Below are positions 46,957 through 57,300 of a DNA stretch of 64,000 nucleotides, in pieces; the first letter of the stretch is position 1; each line of letters starts with the position of its first letter. The position numbers were made by a program, and so were the translations under genes. A model generated the notes under the pieces. The model was not told the DNA's origin. It saw only the letters and a program-made list of their open reading frames with translations, and did not search any database. The stretch is taken from the NCBI GenBank assembly GCA_007449985.2, contig VIIQ02000039.1, positions 62,001 through 126,000 of the forward strand, written 5' to 3'. The DNA comes from Desmodesmus armatus (lineage: Eukaryota; Chlorophyta; Chlorophyceae; Sphaeropleales; Scenedesmaceae).

Positions 46957-49900
46957 TGCCCACCTGAGGGGATGGGCCTGTATGGCTCGTTGATGGCATC
47001 AATCTCCCTGTCATAGTAGTCGTTGATGGTCTGTGGTGACAGCAGTGAAGCACAGCACAGTTACACCTGGTTAGTAAGTCTATATTCAAACAAATATAAA
47101 TCTATATGTTGCATTTCATATCTGAATTCACATCTCCCTGTCATAGTAGTCGTTGATGGCCTGGGTGAACAGCAATGGAGCAAGATACAGCAATAGCTCA
47201 GCTTCAGCTCAGCTCATTATCACATCATTTGGCTCAGCAATTCAAAGGGGGCCAGAGGCTTTTTGGTGAAGAGCAATGCCACACGGTACAGCTGCAGCTC
47301 AGAAATTGGCTTGGCAGCCATAGAATTTCATCACAGACCAAGAGGGAAGTTGTGTGTGTGCCAGGTGACCGGTCACCACCCTCCGCCCTGTCCACTGCCA
47401 ACTGGCACACACAAAAACGAGGTGCCACGCCAACAGTCGCCCCCCTCTCCCTTATCCCTTCAGCAGAACTCTGCAGACTGACGGCCCCTTTTGCTCCCAC
47501 ATCCACCTTGCAAAGTGTTGCCCTGGGACGACAGTGCCAGGGTAAGGTCTATTGCACCTCGTCCCTGTTATAGCGCTGCTTATCCACCACACCAGGTGGC
47601 AATGACCTGTGAGGGTGTTTCACATACCTCACTCTGCCACTGTACACCGCAACCTAAAGTGCCAACAACCTCTTGTGCATGTCATGCCAACCACATTTGG
47701 CTGGCATGACATGCACAAGAGGCTGTTGGCACTTCAAGTTACGGTGGGCAGTGGCAGAGTGAGGTATGTGAATCACATGCGAGCTTGTGTCGGACACCTG
47801 CCTGCCACCCCCATCAATGGCGCATAAGCAGCTACAGAGCTATATATGTGTAGTCATTGATTTAGACATTGCCCAATCAAGGTCGCCATGCACTGCCGCT
47901 CCATTGCCATTGATACTGATATTAGCTGCTATACTGATATCAGGCGATGCATGTGACCTCTTACCTGTGTGTAACCAGTGAGGAAGGGTCCACTCATCAT
48001 GCAGCACAGCAGCAACTGACCAATGTCCTGCAGCAGAAAGCAGAGAGTGCAGAAACAACCGAAGTCAGCGCATGCATATGCGGCCAATGGGCTGGGTGCA
48101 TTTAACAGGGTGTGTGGCCCAGTCCACAAACTTAGGGTCCAATTACAAACTGTGCACCTGCAAACCAGTGTGCAGTAGCAATGCACGTATCAGTTAGCTA
48201 TCCACAACAGCTGGCCAAAGTACCAGGGCTTGAAGAAGCTTTCCGCATCACCTTCCAAACCAGCTGTAGGCCTTGTGAACACCCTAACCAAGTCCGGAGC
48301 TGATCGGACAGCGCTTTACTCACTATTGGGTCCCCGCCCTCTTGCCAGCCCCTAAAACACACCCACCCACCCACCCACCCACCCACCCACCCCAAGTCCC
48401 CTTGCCCAGCCCTTTACGCCCTCATACCCCCCCCCCCCCTTCCCCACCCCCCACAGGCACTCACTGTTGGGTCGTTCCAGACATAGTTGCCTGATGCTGC
48501 AGCACCGCACACCACACCTGCAGCAACAAAGGGCAGCAGCAGCAACCATGCTTGGCAGCCTTGCTGATACCAAATGTCAGGAAGTCCTGGCACCACTGTT
48601 GCATTACTAATACTGTTACTGTGACATAGTTCAGGACGTGCCTGAACACCCCGTAGGGAGCCGGTGGGACGCATGTGGTAACAGTGTTGGAACACTGCAT
48701 TGAAGATACTAGTAGCTTCCTGATGCTCATCTGAAAGTGCACTGACAGCAGTACATCAAGCGCCCCAAATCCCTGAAGCAACACAATGCATCTCCTATCA
48801 GAAATGCATGGGCATCACTTGCCGACCCCCCAAACCCTAGTCCACCATTGTGTACACATGACCATGCCTGACTCACTCCATATTATGTTCCTGATGAGAG
48901 GCACCCCAGATGAGAGGCACCCATGTGACAGGCAATGTTAGCTGCACTCTACCTGCTCCATTAGCACTGACAGTCAACCTGCACGCAATGCATGGGCACC
49001 CCCCCCCCCCCATACATCACCACATCATGGACAGTACAGACTATATATCTGGAAGGGTATCTGCCCATGACTCACCCCAGATGAGAGGCACGCATGTGAC
49101 GGGCTTTGTGAGCTGCACCGTGGTCAAGCAAATACATTCACCAATGCATGACCCCCCCCCCCCACCCCCCCCCAAAGCCCCTCTACAGAACCACACAACG
49201 TGCCCCATGACTCACCCCAGATGAGAGGCACCCATGTGACGGGCTTTGTGAGCTGCACCCTACTTGCTCAAGCAGCCCTTACAGTATTGCATACCCACAA
49301 TGCATGCCCACAACCATCAACAGTAGTAGTAGTATTGCGGAAGGCTGTGTAACATCATGACTCACCCCATGAGAGGCACCCATGTGACGGGCTTTATGAG
49401 CTGCACCCTACCCTCCCTAAGCACTGATGATCGTGCATACAGCACGGTGCTTGGGCAACCACAACCTGCCCAGTCCCCCCCCCCCCCCACACACATGCCT
49501 AACCATGATGACCAGGATACTGATATTCACGGAAGGGTGTTTGCCCATGACTCACCCCAAATGAGAGGCACCCATGTGACGGGCTTTGTGAGCTGCACCC
49601 TGATCTTCCAAATGTTTGTCTCAAGTGCTGCTCCCTTCATGCCCAGCATCTGGCGTGCTGCTGCAGAGCCATCGCCTGGTGCTGCGTTTTTGCTGTTTTT
49701 AGTGTCTGCCTCTGCCTGCTTGTTGTTGGCCAGCAGACGCAGCTGGCGCCTGCAGCCTGCACAGTAGAACGACGTTATCCACCAAAAGAGCAGGTGATAG
49801 CAGTTGCAGCAGCAGTGGTTGCAGCGGGGTTTGGGAGGGGTTTTCACAGGTGTGTCAACCAGACAAAGTGCGACTGAGAATACACACAGGGGGATGCTTG

Positions 49901-50089
49901 GCAACTGCATGAGTGCAAAGTGTGGCAAAAGAGTGAGTTCACACCAAGCCAAGAGGGACCAGCACGCCAGCACGCACCAGGTGCTGTCGCCTGCCTGCTG
50001 GTGACCAGGGGTCTACCACATGTGCTGGCTGGGCGTTGGGCGCCAGCAACCATGCTGTGAGCGCCTTGGCGCATCATCTGTGCCGCCAT
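42390..50089 (-). CDS. CHLG: Chlorophyll synthase (UbiA prenyltransferase), plastid
   Basis: Esterifies chlorophyllide a with phytyl (or geranylgeranyl) diphosphate, the last step of chlorophyll synthesis, in the thylakoid membrane. Twelve phase-matched exons: 50089-49978, 49756-49556, 48517-48465, 48027-47965, 47030-46964, 46528-46375, 45739-45649, 44556-44496, 44157-44062, 43681-43644, 43152-43072, 42527-42390; 384 residues, the usual size. Residues 1 to about 60: Ala/Arg/Ser transit peptide. LTKPVTWVPLIWG precedes the first membrane helix. First Asp-rich diphosphate/Mg site NDYYDREID (146-154); second site NDFKSIEGDR (275-284). Other signatures: EPYRPIPSGRIS, GNYALGASYIALPWW, KYQASAQPFLV. 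The gene looks intact. Introns 2, 4, 6 and 7 carry duplicated exon edges. It is divergent from the plastid gene at 50418. Confidence 0.97.
44630..45648 (-). repeat. Tandem pseudo-exon array in chlorophyll synthase intron 7
   Basis: The true exon 7 ends LPWWAGQ|gtgggt at 45649. Decayed copies of its 3' end plus donor lie at about 45085-45130, 45345-45385 and 45505-45555 (minus strand: HALPWWAGQ|VGG and degenerate versions). An older copy with donor lost lies at 44632-44705, where 'taactggcacc' and 'gctgccgct' mark the YIALP and NYAL region. Linking intron blocks ('acaggtgcaataagagg', 'cctccccaacaa(c)ccaactat', 'catccaccctacc') repeat with each copy. Confidence 0.85.
44795..44940. repeat. Fold-back repeat, arms about 63 bp
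   Basis: Left arm 44795-44858, loop of 19, right arm 44878-44940. Paired blocks: TATAGTTG/CAACTATA, GAAGGTGAGGAGATG/CATCTCCTCACCTTC and TGCACCTGT-GTTGGGTT with its complement. It sits inside the intron 7 array; the right arm matches the array's linking block. Confidence 0.85.
46115..46260 (-). repeat. Pseudo-copy of chlorophyll synthase exon 6 3' end in intron 6
   Basis: 'gtagctgatgaatgagcca' (minus: SFISY codons) plus the adjacent donor recurs at 46219-46245 and in the true exon at 46381-46407. Flanking intron blocks also recur: 'ccttgctgctg', 'ggggta/gaaggGTCAA' and 'aaccctcag-ttgaacc'. The period is about 160 bp. The copy ends within a dozen codons of the donor. Confidence 0.75.
46738..46953. 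repeat. CTG microsatellites with a 95-bp duplicated flank in intron 5
   Basis: Three CTG runs, the longest at about 46915-46952, separated by two near-identical segments sharing 'ctgtgcccttctcaagat(g/c)atg' and 'gtgagccagctgcctcctgg'. They lie immediately downstream (minus) of exon 5. Confidence 0.85.
47131..47175 (-). repeat. Pseudo-copy of chlorophyll synthase exon 5 5' end in intron 4
   Basis: 'atctccctgtcatagtagtc' and 'gttgatgg' recur just upstream (minus) of the true exon 5. The copy encodes AINDYYDREM then a stop, behind a CACCCAG acceptor-like site, and so includes the Asp-rich catalytic motif. Splicing to it would truncate the enzyme. Confidence 0.8.
47619..47772. repeat. Long near-perfect hairpin in intron 4 of chlorophyll synthase
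   Basis: Left arm 47619-47689 and right arm 47702-47772 are reverse complements with about 6 mismatches in 71 positions and a 12-base loop. Arm landmarks: CATACCTCACTCTGCCACTG, GTGCCAACA and CCTCTTGTGCATGTCATGCC. It could be a fold-back (MITE-like) element or a small-RNA precursor; the sequence alone cannot decide. Confidence 0.9.
48361..48445. repeat. CCCA microsatellite and C-runs
   Basis: About eight CACC/CCCA units (48361-48393), followed by a run of about 13 C at 48427-48439, within intron 3 of chlorophyll synthase. Confidence 0.9.
48620..48784 (-). mobile_element. Fragment of a dispersed repeat (copy 1)
   Basis: Shares 'tgaacaccccgtagggagcc' and 'ctcatctga-a-tgcactgaca' with 63480-63720 in the same order. 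On the minus strand the second copy encodes a plausible C-terminus; this copy is more decayed. Probably a transposon relic inserted in intron 2. Confidence 0.55.
48866..49409 (-). repeat. Tandem pseudo-exon array in chlorophyll synthase intron 2
   Basis: The 3' end of exon 2 plus its donor (minus: VQLTKPVTWVPLIWG|gtgagtcatgg) is repeated at about 48866-48952, 49061-49120, 49201-49260 and 49356-49409, downstream of the true exon end at 49556. The 49201 copy encodes an identical peptide with an intact donor; the 49061 copy differs by Trp to Cys; the others have small indels. Spacers contain poly-C runs and 'gggcacccccc'-type tracts, giving units of roughly 140-190 bp. Confidence 0.9.
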
Positions 50090-50417
50090 TGTGTGTAATT
50101 GGTGAAGCTGACAGGTAGTTGTCGAGCAGCAGACAACCGATCAGCAAACAAGTGGGACCCAGCAGCAGCGACGCACAGGGCAGATCCACGTGGTATTCGA
50201 TGAATGGTCGGATACAATTGGTTGTGGTTGATGTCATTGGCGAGCCTGAGTTATTTTTTCCTCATCAGGCTTCAGGTCATTGACCAGGCCAAGCCGAAGG
50301 CCGAGCACACGCAATGTGCAGCATGGAGGAAAGCACACGCCGTCCCAACAGCATACTCAGAATCCATACCATCCAGTGTTTGTGCTGTTGCTGCCGGAAC
50401 ACAAAGTTCTTTCCACG
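50090..50417. promoter_or_regulatory. Shared bidirectional promoter region
   Basis: 328 bases separate the start codons of chlorophyll synthase (minus, 50089) and the plastid protein (plus, 50418). No TATA box is obvious. Both products act in the chloroplast, so shared light-responsive control is plausible (inference). Confidence 0.55.
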
Positions 50418-52358
50418 ATGCAGACTGCCTTCAAGTGCCACAGCACCAAGCGTGCTGCTCCAACGCACACACGATCACGACGTGCATTCCGAGTCTATGC
50501 TGCTACCCAGGACCCTGAGAACCTCTTCAAAGGCATTCCGGTGGCAGAGGGCATTATTGAGCGTCGCTTGATGGCAAAAGAGATGCAGACAGACCAGAAG
50601 TTTGCAGCTATGGTTACAATGGCTCAGGACGAGGACAGGAAGAAGCTTCTCTTCCGGCGTCAGTCAAGGACCCCACCCACTGATCACATTGAGCTCATAG
50701 AATTCTTCCTCAACACACAAGCAGACGACATGGAGGTGCGTCAACCACAGTATAAGGGCCTCGTTTACTGTGTGTACGTAGCGTTCAGCCTCAGCACGTG
50801 CTGCCAGTGTCATGGGTTACCCACTGCTGCCAACAGCAGCAACCAGCAGCACCAGGCTGGGATGTGTTGCATCGCTGCAGGCCTGGCCTCACGAGGGGAC
50901 GAAACCTCATCCTCAGTGTGTACTGCATCTACTGTAGCTTCACCAGGCAGGGTTTGGCTGTTGGTGATGTCTGTGTTACATGACATGCTGTTGACCAATC
51001 AGCCTCTGCAGGTGATCAAGTCTGATACACGTGTGTCTGACAACAAAAATCGATTGCACCTCATTACGTAATTGCCGCAGTTTGAGGTGGCGCGGTGCCG
51101 GCCACAGCTCACGCCGGAGTTCTTCAAGCAGCTGGACACCTTGGTTGGCAATGTGAGTTGCTTTAGTGCAGCAGCAGCAGCAGCAGCGCCAGCGCTAGCG
51201 CCAGCGCCAGCGCCAGCACCATTTCCCTACAGCAAGGGTGTTTTTTGCGGCTCAGCCGCACGAGGAGCACAGGGCGTTCTGCACCTGAGCAACTGTCAGG
51301 TCGCCTGCACCACAGTAGTGAAAGTGTCAGCCAAGTGTTGATATCCAACAAGTAGTCATCTTGCCCCCCTGCAGGAGAGATTTGCAGCCAAGCCAGATGA
51401 GGCGCGGTTGATTGAGCTCGACGCTCTGCGTCACTAGCTAGCAAAAGTGTCACTCAACAATCAACAAATTACTCAAGATTAGTCATCTTCCTGCCCTGCA
51501 GGAGCGGTTTGCGGCCAAGCCAGATGAGGAGCGTCTGGTCGAGCTAGACACGCTGCGTCAGTACCTTGAGGAGGCGAAGCAGGCGGTTGACATTGCAGTG
51601 GCCAGCAACATCAGCGCGGTGGAGCGCATGAAGAAGCTGCTCACAGCACAGGACAAGAAGGCTATGATCAAGGAAATGGCAGAGGTGTGTTGCACCCAGC
51701 CATTCGTGTGCGCGGGGTGGGGTGAAAGGTGGGGGGTTGGGGGTCAAGAATAGTGTGGAGCGCATGAAGAAGCTGCTCACCGCACAAGACAAAGGGGCCA
51801 TGATCAAGGAAATGGCAGAGGGGTGTGTGTGTGTGGGGGGGGGGGCGTGAGGTATAAGGGTGGTGCGGGTATAAGGGTGGGTGGGGGGCGGGGGGGGGGG
51901 GGGGGAGGTACCAGGGTGGCTGAGCAGCTCCCATTTGCATACGGCACCAAACAAGAAGGCCATGATCAGGGATATGGCAGATGTGCGGTTTTTGTGTGTG
52001 TGTGTTTGGGGGGGGGGTGAGAGATCGGGGTGGGTTAGTACCTTCCACATCATATGGAAGGACCAGGAACATATGCTGTTCGGCACCATAAATGTGGCCT
52101 TGTCGGACCACTTGTGCACATCAGCACAGGATGAGCATGCCGGCTGACCTTCACCGTGCTCTATTTTTCTTGAAACAATATGCCTCTGTTTCCTGCTGCT
52201 GTCATGTCCTGCTGCAGGCGAATGAGATTGATGTGGCGTTGTTGGACTTGCTGCAGCAGAACATTCAGGCAGCCAGGGAGGCGGGCCAGGAGGAGCCTGC
52301 GAAGTTTATGGAGAAGGTTCGGCAAGCAGCCATGAAGTTCTCAGTGACCAAGGCGTGA
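50418..52358 (+). CDS. Conserved plastid-targeted helical protein of unknown function
   Basis: Four exons, all phase 0: 50418-50735, 51081-51152, 51502-51684, 52218-52358; 237 residues. Residues 1 to about 33 form a basic, Ser/Thr-rich transit peptide (TRSRRAFRVYA). The mature part is all-helical and charged: IPVAEGIIERRL, PTDHIELIEFFLNTQADDME, then EVARCRPQLTPEFFKQLDTLV, RLVELDTLRQYLEEAKQAV, MKKLLTAQDKKAMIKEMAE, NEIDVALLDLLQQNIQAA and EPAKFMEKVRQAAMKF. From memory of the families, land plants have a plastid protein with the same order of motifs (IELIEFFLNT, a K-V-KATLLEMVE-like segment, then LL-LLDENI and AAFMEKLR). No role is assigned. Introns 2 and 3 contain decayed copies of exon 3 edges. 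Confidence 0.8.
51168..51222 (+). repeat. CAG run followed by GCCAGC repeat in intron 2
   Basis: About six CAG triplets, then seven GCCAGC-type hexamers (one variant GCTAGC). Within the intron 51153-51501. Confidence 0.9.
51375..51436 (+). repeat. Pseudo-copy of exon 3 5' end, plastid gene intron 2
   Basis: Follows an intact CCCTGCAG acceptor and encodes ERFAAKPDEARLIELDALRH then TAG, against ERFAAKPDEERLVELDTLRQ in the true exon at 51502. The preceding 'agtcatctt' tract is duplicated too. Splicing here would end the protein at once. Confidence 0.9.
51749..51985 (+). repeat. Two pseudo-copies of exon 3 3' end, plastid gene intron 3
   Basis: Copy 1 at 51755-51820 encodes VERMKKLLTAQDKGAMIKEM then AEG, with a degenerate donor. 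Copy 2 at 51944-51981 keeps only 'accaaacaagaaggccatga' and 'atatggcaga'. Poly-G and GT-rich tracts at 51825-51905 separate them. Confidence 0.85.
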
Positions 52359-54395
52359 GGCGTGAAGCTCAAGCAGCCTGCAGGATGTTATATGCGGTCA
52401 TCGGTCGTGTTGGTACATTGTCGGTAGTGGTTGAGGTTGCATGGGGTGCTCAGTCCTGTGTATGTTGTGTTGTTTGTTGCTGACAATGGTGTGGTACATA
52501 CGTACACGGTACAGCTGTAGTTGAGAGCTCATTGGTGGTGGTGGTGGTGCTGTCAGAGCATATATGTTTGGATGAAACCATCATGCTGGTCATACTGTTG
52601 TCACTGTTGCCAGCGGCACTCTGTATTGCGGTGTCAAAGCAGGCACCCCTTTGGCATTGAGGCACCGGGGTGGTGGTTTTGCCAGCCGGGGGAGTGCCTG
52701 GTGGAAGGTCTGGTGGTGGTGGCTACCCTGGTGTGGTGATGACGGAGGGCCTTTGAGTTTTGCCAGCCGGGCCCTTGCTCGATCGGCAGCCCTGCTGTCC
52801 ACCAACAGAAGAGGTTCGGAACGGATCCTTTTTGTCCCAACTTGCAGCAGAGATTGGGCAGGGAGATCGGATCCATGGACACCCCCAACTTGCAGCAGCC
52901 ATTGGGGAGGAAGGAAGAGGTGGGGACGGGGAGCTTCGGCTGGCGCCTTGAGCCCTCTGTTCAAGGGCAGGGTCGGTGCGGCAGTTGGTTGTACCTGCAG
53001 GGCCTGCCGACATGTACTTTTTGACTGTATTGCCGAGGTGACGGGGAGAGGGCGCATGTGTTTGGGCTCGTGGATGGATGATGGAGCCGATGTGCTGATT
53101 GTAAATGGATTGGTGGATGGATTTGCACTTTTGATTGCAATGCTGTGCACACTCAACAGAGCCGACATGGCTGTGGCACTTGGCAAGCACCAAAGTTTGC
53201 CTGGAAAAACCTAGTTGTATCCCCTTGTCTCCTGCAGTAAATGGATTTCACCTCACTCATGCACGAGCATCAACCTGAAGTGCCAGAACCATCACCTGGG
53301 AACCATTGCCTATCAGCTGATACTGTACAATTGTACAGCACTTGCAAGTGCTGATGCTAGGTTCGAAGCACAGTATGCTGCCCAGCCAGCTATTACTTAT
53401 CGGTAGTGGCACTGCACGTTGCCAATCGGCAGATAGACGGTGCGGTTGATGCACATGGAACCAGAAGATGTTACGGTTTGCATGGAATGTTCATGTCCAT
53501 GGGAGTGAGCGAACAGCTCACATGCAGCAGACAAGCAACTCATGTATGATTGATACAGACGTTCTTTCAGAGCAAGTTGGCTGGCATCGTACCCTTGGGC
53601 ACCTGCCCACTTTAATTCACCCCAGATCACATCTGAACTGCCCCTGCCCTAGTTCGGCACTGAGCAAGGCCATCACGCACTGTGGGGTAGTTCGTGTTGC
53701 AGTGAAGCCACCAGGATTCTGTGGCTTGTCAGTAGGTGAGGCGTGAGACAGGTGGAGGGGGGTTTGAGACCACTACTGTTGTCGCTGTCCCTAAGGTAGC
53801 TGCACCACCACCCCTGCAAGCCCATGCATGCCCCTCTGACTGTCGCACGTTGTTGTTTTCGAGAGTTTGTACCACGACAACTCATGTAGCTGTGTGCATG
53901 CCCAGCACTTGCACTCTCAGAGACAGCCTGCCATGGCATCCAGCAGTAAGTTGGGTTTGCTCATTTGAACTTTACTTCCAGGCAGTTTGCCACGGCCACA
54001 TCCCGATATCTGGCAGAAATTTTTTATATCTACTTCGTCAGTAATAGCAGCCACAGTAGATGCGTTGCCTGCTTTTCACACCTGCAGGTGCCGCATGGAG
54101 CAGTAGCGTGCACTCCATTCAACTGTCTCTATCAGTAACATCTGCGCTGTCCACAGCATTCAGTGTTCAAACAGCAGCAAAGCCACAGCTCTGAACTGCG
54201 ATACAGCACCAGCACGCTGCTCTCACAGCAGGCGGTTTGTCCCAAACAGCAGCAGTACCAAGCTCTCCCTGTGCCACCTTGCTGCTTGGCACAACATGAT
54301 CGCTCAGCACACAGCCACACCCGGACGCTGACATACCCTGCAGTCCTGCAACTGACACAGCTGCAGGACAGCAGGTAGCCCCGTGCTGACACACA
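52359..54395. other. Intergenic region between plastid gene and XPB
   Basis: Two kilobases without a supported exon. A plus-strand TGTAA at 53100-53104 could end the plastid transcript. Short direct repeats: 'ttttgccagccggg' at about 52678 and 52758, and 'aacttgcagcag-a-attggg' at 52840 and 52889. The Trp-rich open frame over 52651-53214 follows these repeats and is not taken as a gene. The last few hundred bases presumably hold the XPB promoter. Confidence 0.45.
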
Positions 54396-57300
54396 ATGTC
54401 GAGCATGACAGGCACAACAGCAGGGGGTGGCAGTGGGGGCAAAAAACTCAAACTCAAGCTTGGGGGTGCGGCAGCCGCTGCAGCTGCTGCAGCAGCAGCC
54501 TCAGGATCCGCAGCAGCAGCAGCAGCAGCAGTTGCCAACAGCAGTCTAGCAGCTGCTGCTGCTGCTCCCACTATGTCCACTGGTACTGTTGGTGGCAGCT
54601 CGGCCAGTGGGTTCAAAAAGATGCGAATCAAGCTGGGCGGGAACTTGGGCAGCTCTCCTTCAGTAGCAGCAGCAGCTGCTACTGCAGGACAACCGGCAGG
54701 GGCTCCTTCTCCCGGCCATGCTGCTGCTGTTCTTCCCGCTGGTGTAAGCGGCATGCAGCAGCAGCCAATGTCGCAAGAGCAGCCGCAGCAGCAGCAGGCC
54801 GTGGACGCCGCCGCCGCCGCCGCAGCAGCAGCACAGGGTCAGTACTACGATCCTGCAATGCAGCAGCAGTACGACCTAGCCTGGCAGCAGCAGCAGAACA
54901 TGCAGTACGACCCCTCCATGCAGCAGCAGTACGGCATGCAGTACGACCCAGCCATGCAGCAGCAGTACGCGCAGTACGATCCGCAAATGCAGCAGCAGTA
55001 CGACATGCAGTACGCGCAGCAGTACGAGGCATATCAGCAGCAGCAGCAACAGCAGAACAAGCTGAAGCTGCAGACCCGGTCACGGGGTGCTACTGCTAGT
55101 CAGGAGCTGCGGTATACAGCAACAGGCAGGGTTCAGCGAGCGGCCTCTAAGGGTATAGCGCGGCTGATTGCGGAGGAGGGAGGTGTTCCGCAGGACCACA
55201 GCTTGGCAGCACCACCACCAGATGCATGGTGAGCCAGCTTTTCTTGGGGACGGGGACTTCTGGATTGTTTGCATGTACCTCTCTGTTTCTTTGGTGGTGG
55301 TGGTGGTGGTGGTGGTGGTGGTGTGTGTGTGGGGGGGGGGCATGGGGCAAGGGGTGGGGATGGCGGACTGCTGAAAGGTGTTGCTGGGGTACCCTGGGGC
55401 AGAAAGGCGGGAGCTTGGCTGTGTGGCTTTGGGCTGATTGCGGAGGAGGGAGGTGGAGGTTCCTGGGACCACACAGTTTGGCAGCACCAGACGCATGCGA
55501 GATGCATGCGCTGAGCCAGCTTTTCTTGGGGGCGGGGCATGTGCCTTTCTGTTTGGGGAGGGGTGGGGGCGCGCATCGCATGGGGCAAAGGAAAGAGAAT
55601 GGCGGACTGCTGAAAGTGTTCGCGAGGGTACCATGGGCAGAGGGGTAGGAGCTGGGCTGTGTGCGGCCTTGAAGGGTATAGCACGGCTGATTGCGGAGGA
55701 GGAGGTGTTCCACAGGACCACAGCCTGGCAGCACCACCAGGCAGTTGGTGAGGCAGCTGTTCTTGGGGGGCAGGGACTTTTGAATTATCTGCACATGCCT
55801 CTCTGTTTGGGCAGGGGGGGCCCGCATTGCTTGGGGGCAGGGGGAGGGGATGGCGGACTGCTGAAAGGTGGTGCTGGGGTACCCTGGGGCAGAAAGGGGG
55901 GAGCTTGGCTGTGTGGCTTTGGGCTGATTGCGGAGGAGGGAGGTGTTCCTCATGACCACAGCCTGGCAGCACGACTGTATAATTTCAGGGCTCGGGGACA
56001 ACACAGCGTATGTACTCGACACTTGCTGGAGTCTTGCCCACGTATTGATCAGAGCCTCCTTGTCCATTACCGATAGCCTGGTCAACGCTGTTGGCCGACG
56101 CTGTTGGACGCTGTTGGTCGACGCTCTTGGACCAACCCCGTTGGACCAACGACCAGCGGATAAGCCAACGTCGTGAAACCAACGGGATAATCACCGATAG
56201 GGTCAAACTTACTGCAGGGATATACATTATGGTAATATATACCTAATAATATAACGTTTTCGTTACCACGACCACCCAACGCATGGTGAGGCAGCTTTGC
56301 CATGTTTGGACAGGGGGATCCCTGGCTTGTTCAGGTTTAGCAGCTGTGCTGCTGTGCGTGCTTACACAAGGAGCACAATCCCTTCAAGAATTGTCATCAC
56401 GGTGATTGTAAGGTTGCAGGCAAAGCACCCGTCACTTCTTGCCATTACCTGCACAGCTTTTGCCTGCGCTCCGAGTGCCGCTTTTCTGCTGCATTTACCA
56501 TGTGTGGGTTTGTCGACGCCCTCCCCACCCTCCCAAAACACCTTTTACTCACCCTCTCCCCACATCTTCCCGCTTTCCGTAGGTACGTGGATGGTGGTGA
56601 CTCTCCCCTGCACGAGCGTCGCAGCACACGCGCTGTCAGGAGCAAGTGAGTGCTGCGTGTAGTTGCGCCTGCGGGTGTCACACCCACTGAGCGCAAAGCT
56701 GCATCTCCATCCATGTGTAGCCGGTGTCCTGTGCGGCCGCCGCCGTGTCTGTTGCCCGTCCTAACATATATCACAGCTGTGCCAATTGTGCGCTGCAAAA
56801 CCTACCGCACATCATCTTGAAGTCAACAGCAGTATTGCCATCATCGAGTGTCGATGGGTGGTGACTGAGTGAGTGAGTGGTTCAGTACGTGGTTGAGTGA
56901 GTGAGGGAGTGTGTCTTGCACCACTTGTTTCACAGGGCTATTGACGCGTCGTATGTTGACCCGGACACGATGGACTTTGAGGGTCAGGACTGGGTGCTGC
57001 CGGCTGAGCCACAGCCCAAGATAGAGAAGGTGAGCGGGGGTGTTTGCATGTGTCGGTCTTTGCAGGGAAGCGCGCGCTGAAGGGGGGGGGGAGTGTGGGT
57101 GGGCAGGGGGGGCAGGACTGGGTGCTGCCGGCTGAGCCACAGCCAAAGATAGAGAAGGTGAGGCGGGGAAGGGGGGGGGTAAATGGGTGCATATGTCTGT
57201 GTATAGCTTTGGTGTGTGTGTGGGGGGGGGGGGGAGGGCGGGGGAGGGTGGCACTGCTCCGGCCAGTGGATGTGGCTCCGGCCACATCCACTGGATGCTG

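Noticed and set aside
52651..53214. 187-codon Trp-rich plus-strand frame
   Set aside because: Lies over short direct repeats, has an equally long antisense frame, and shows no domain or splice context.
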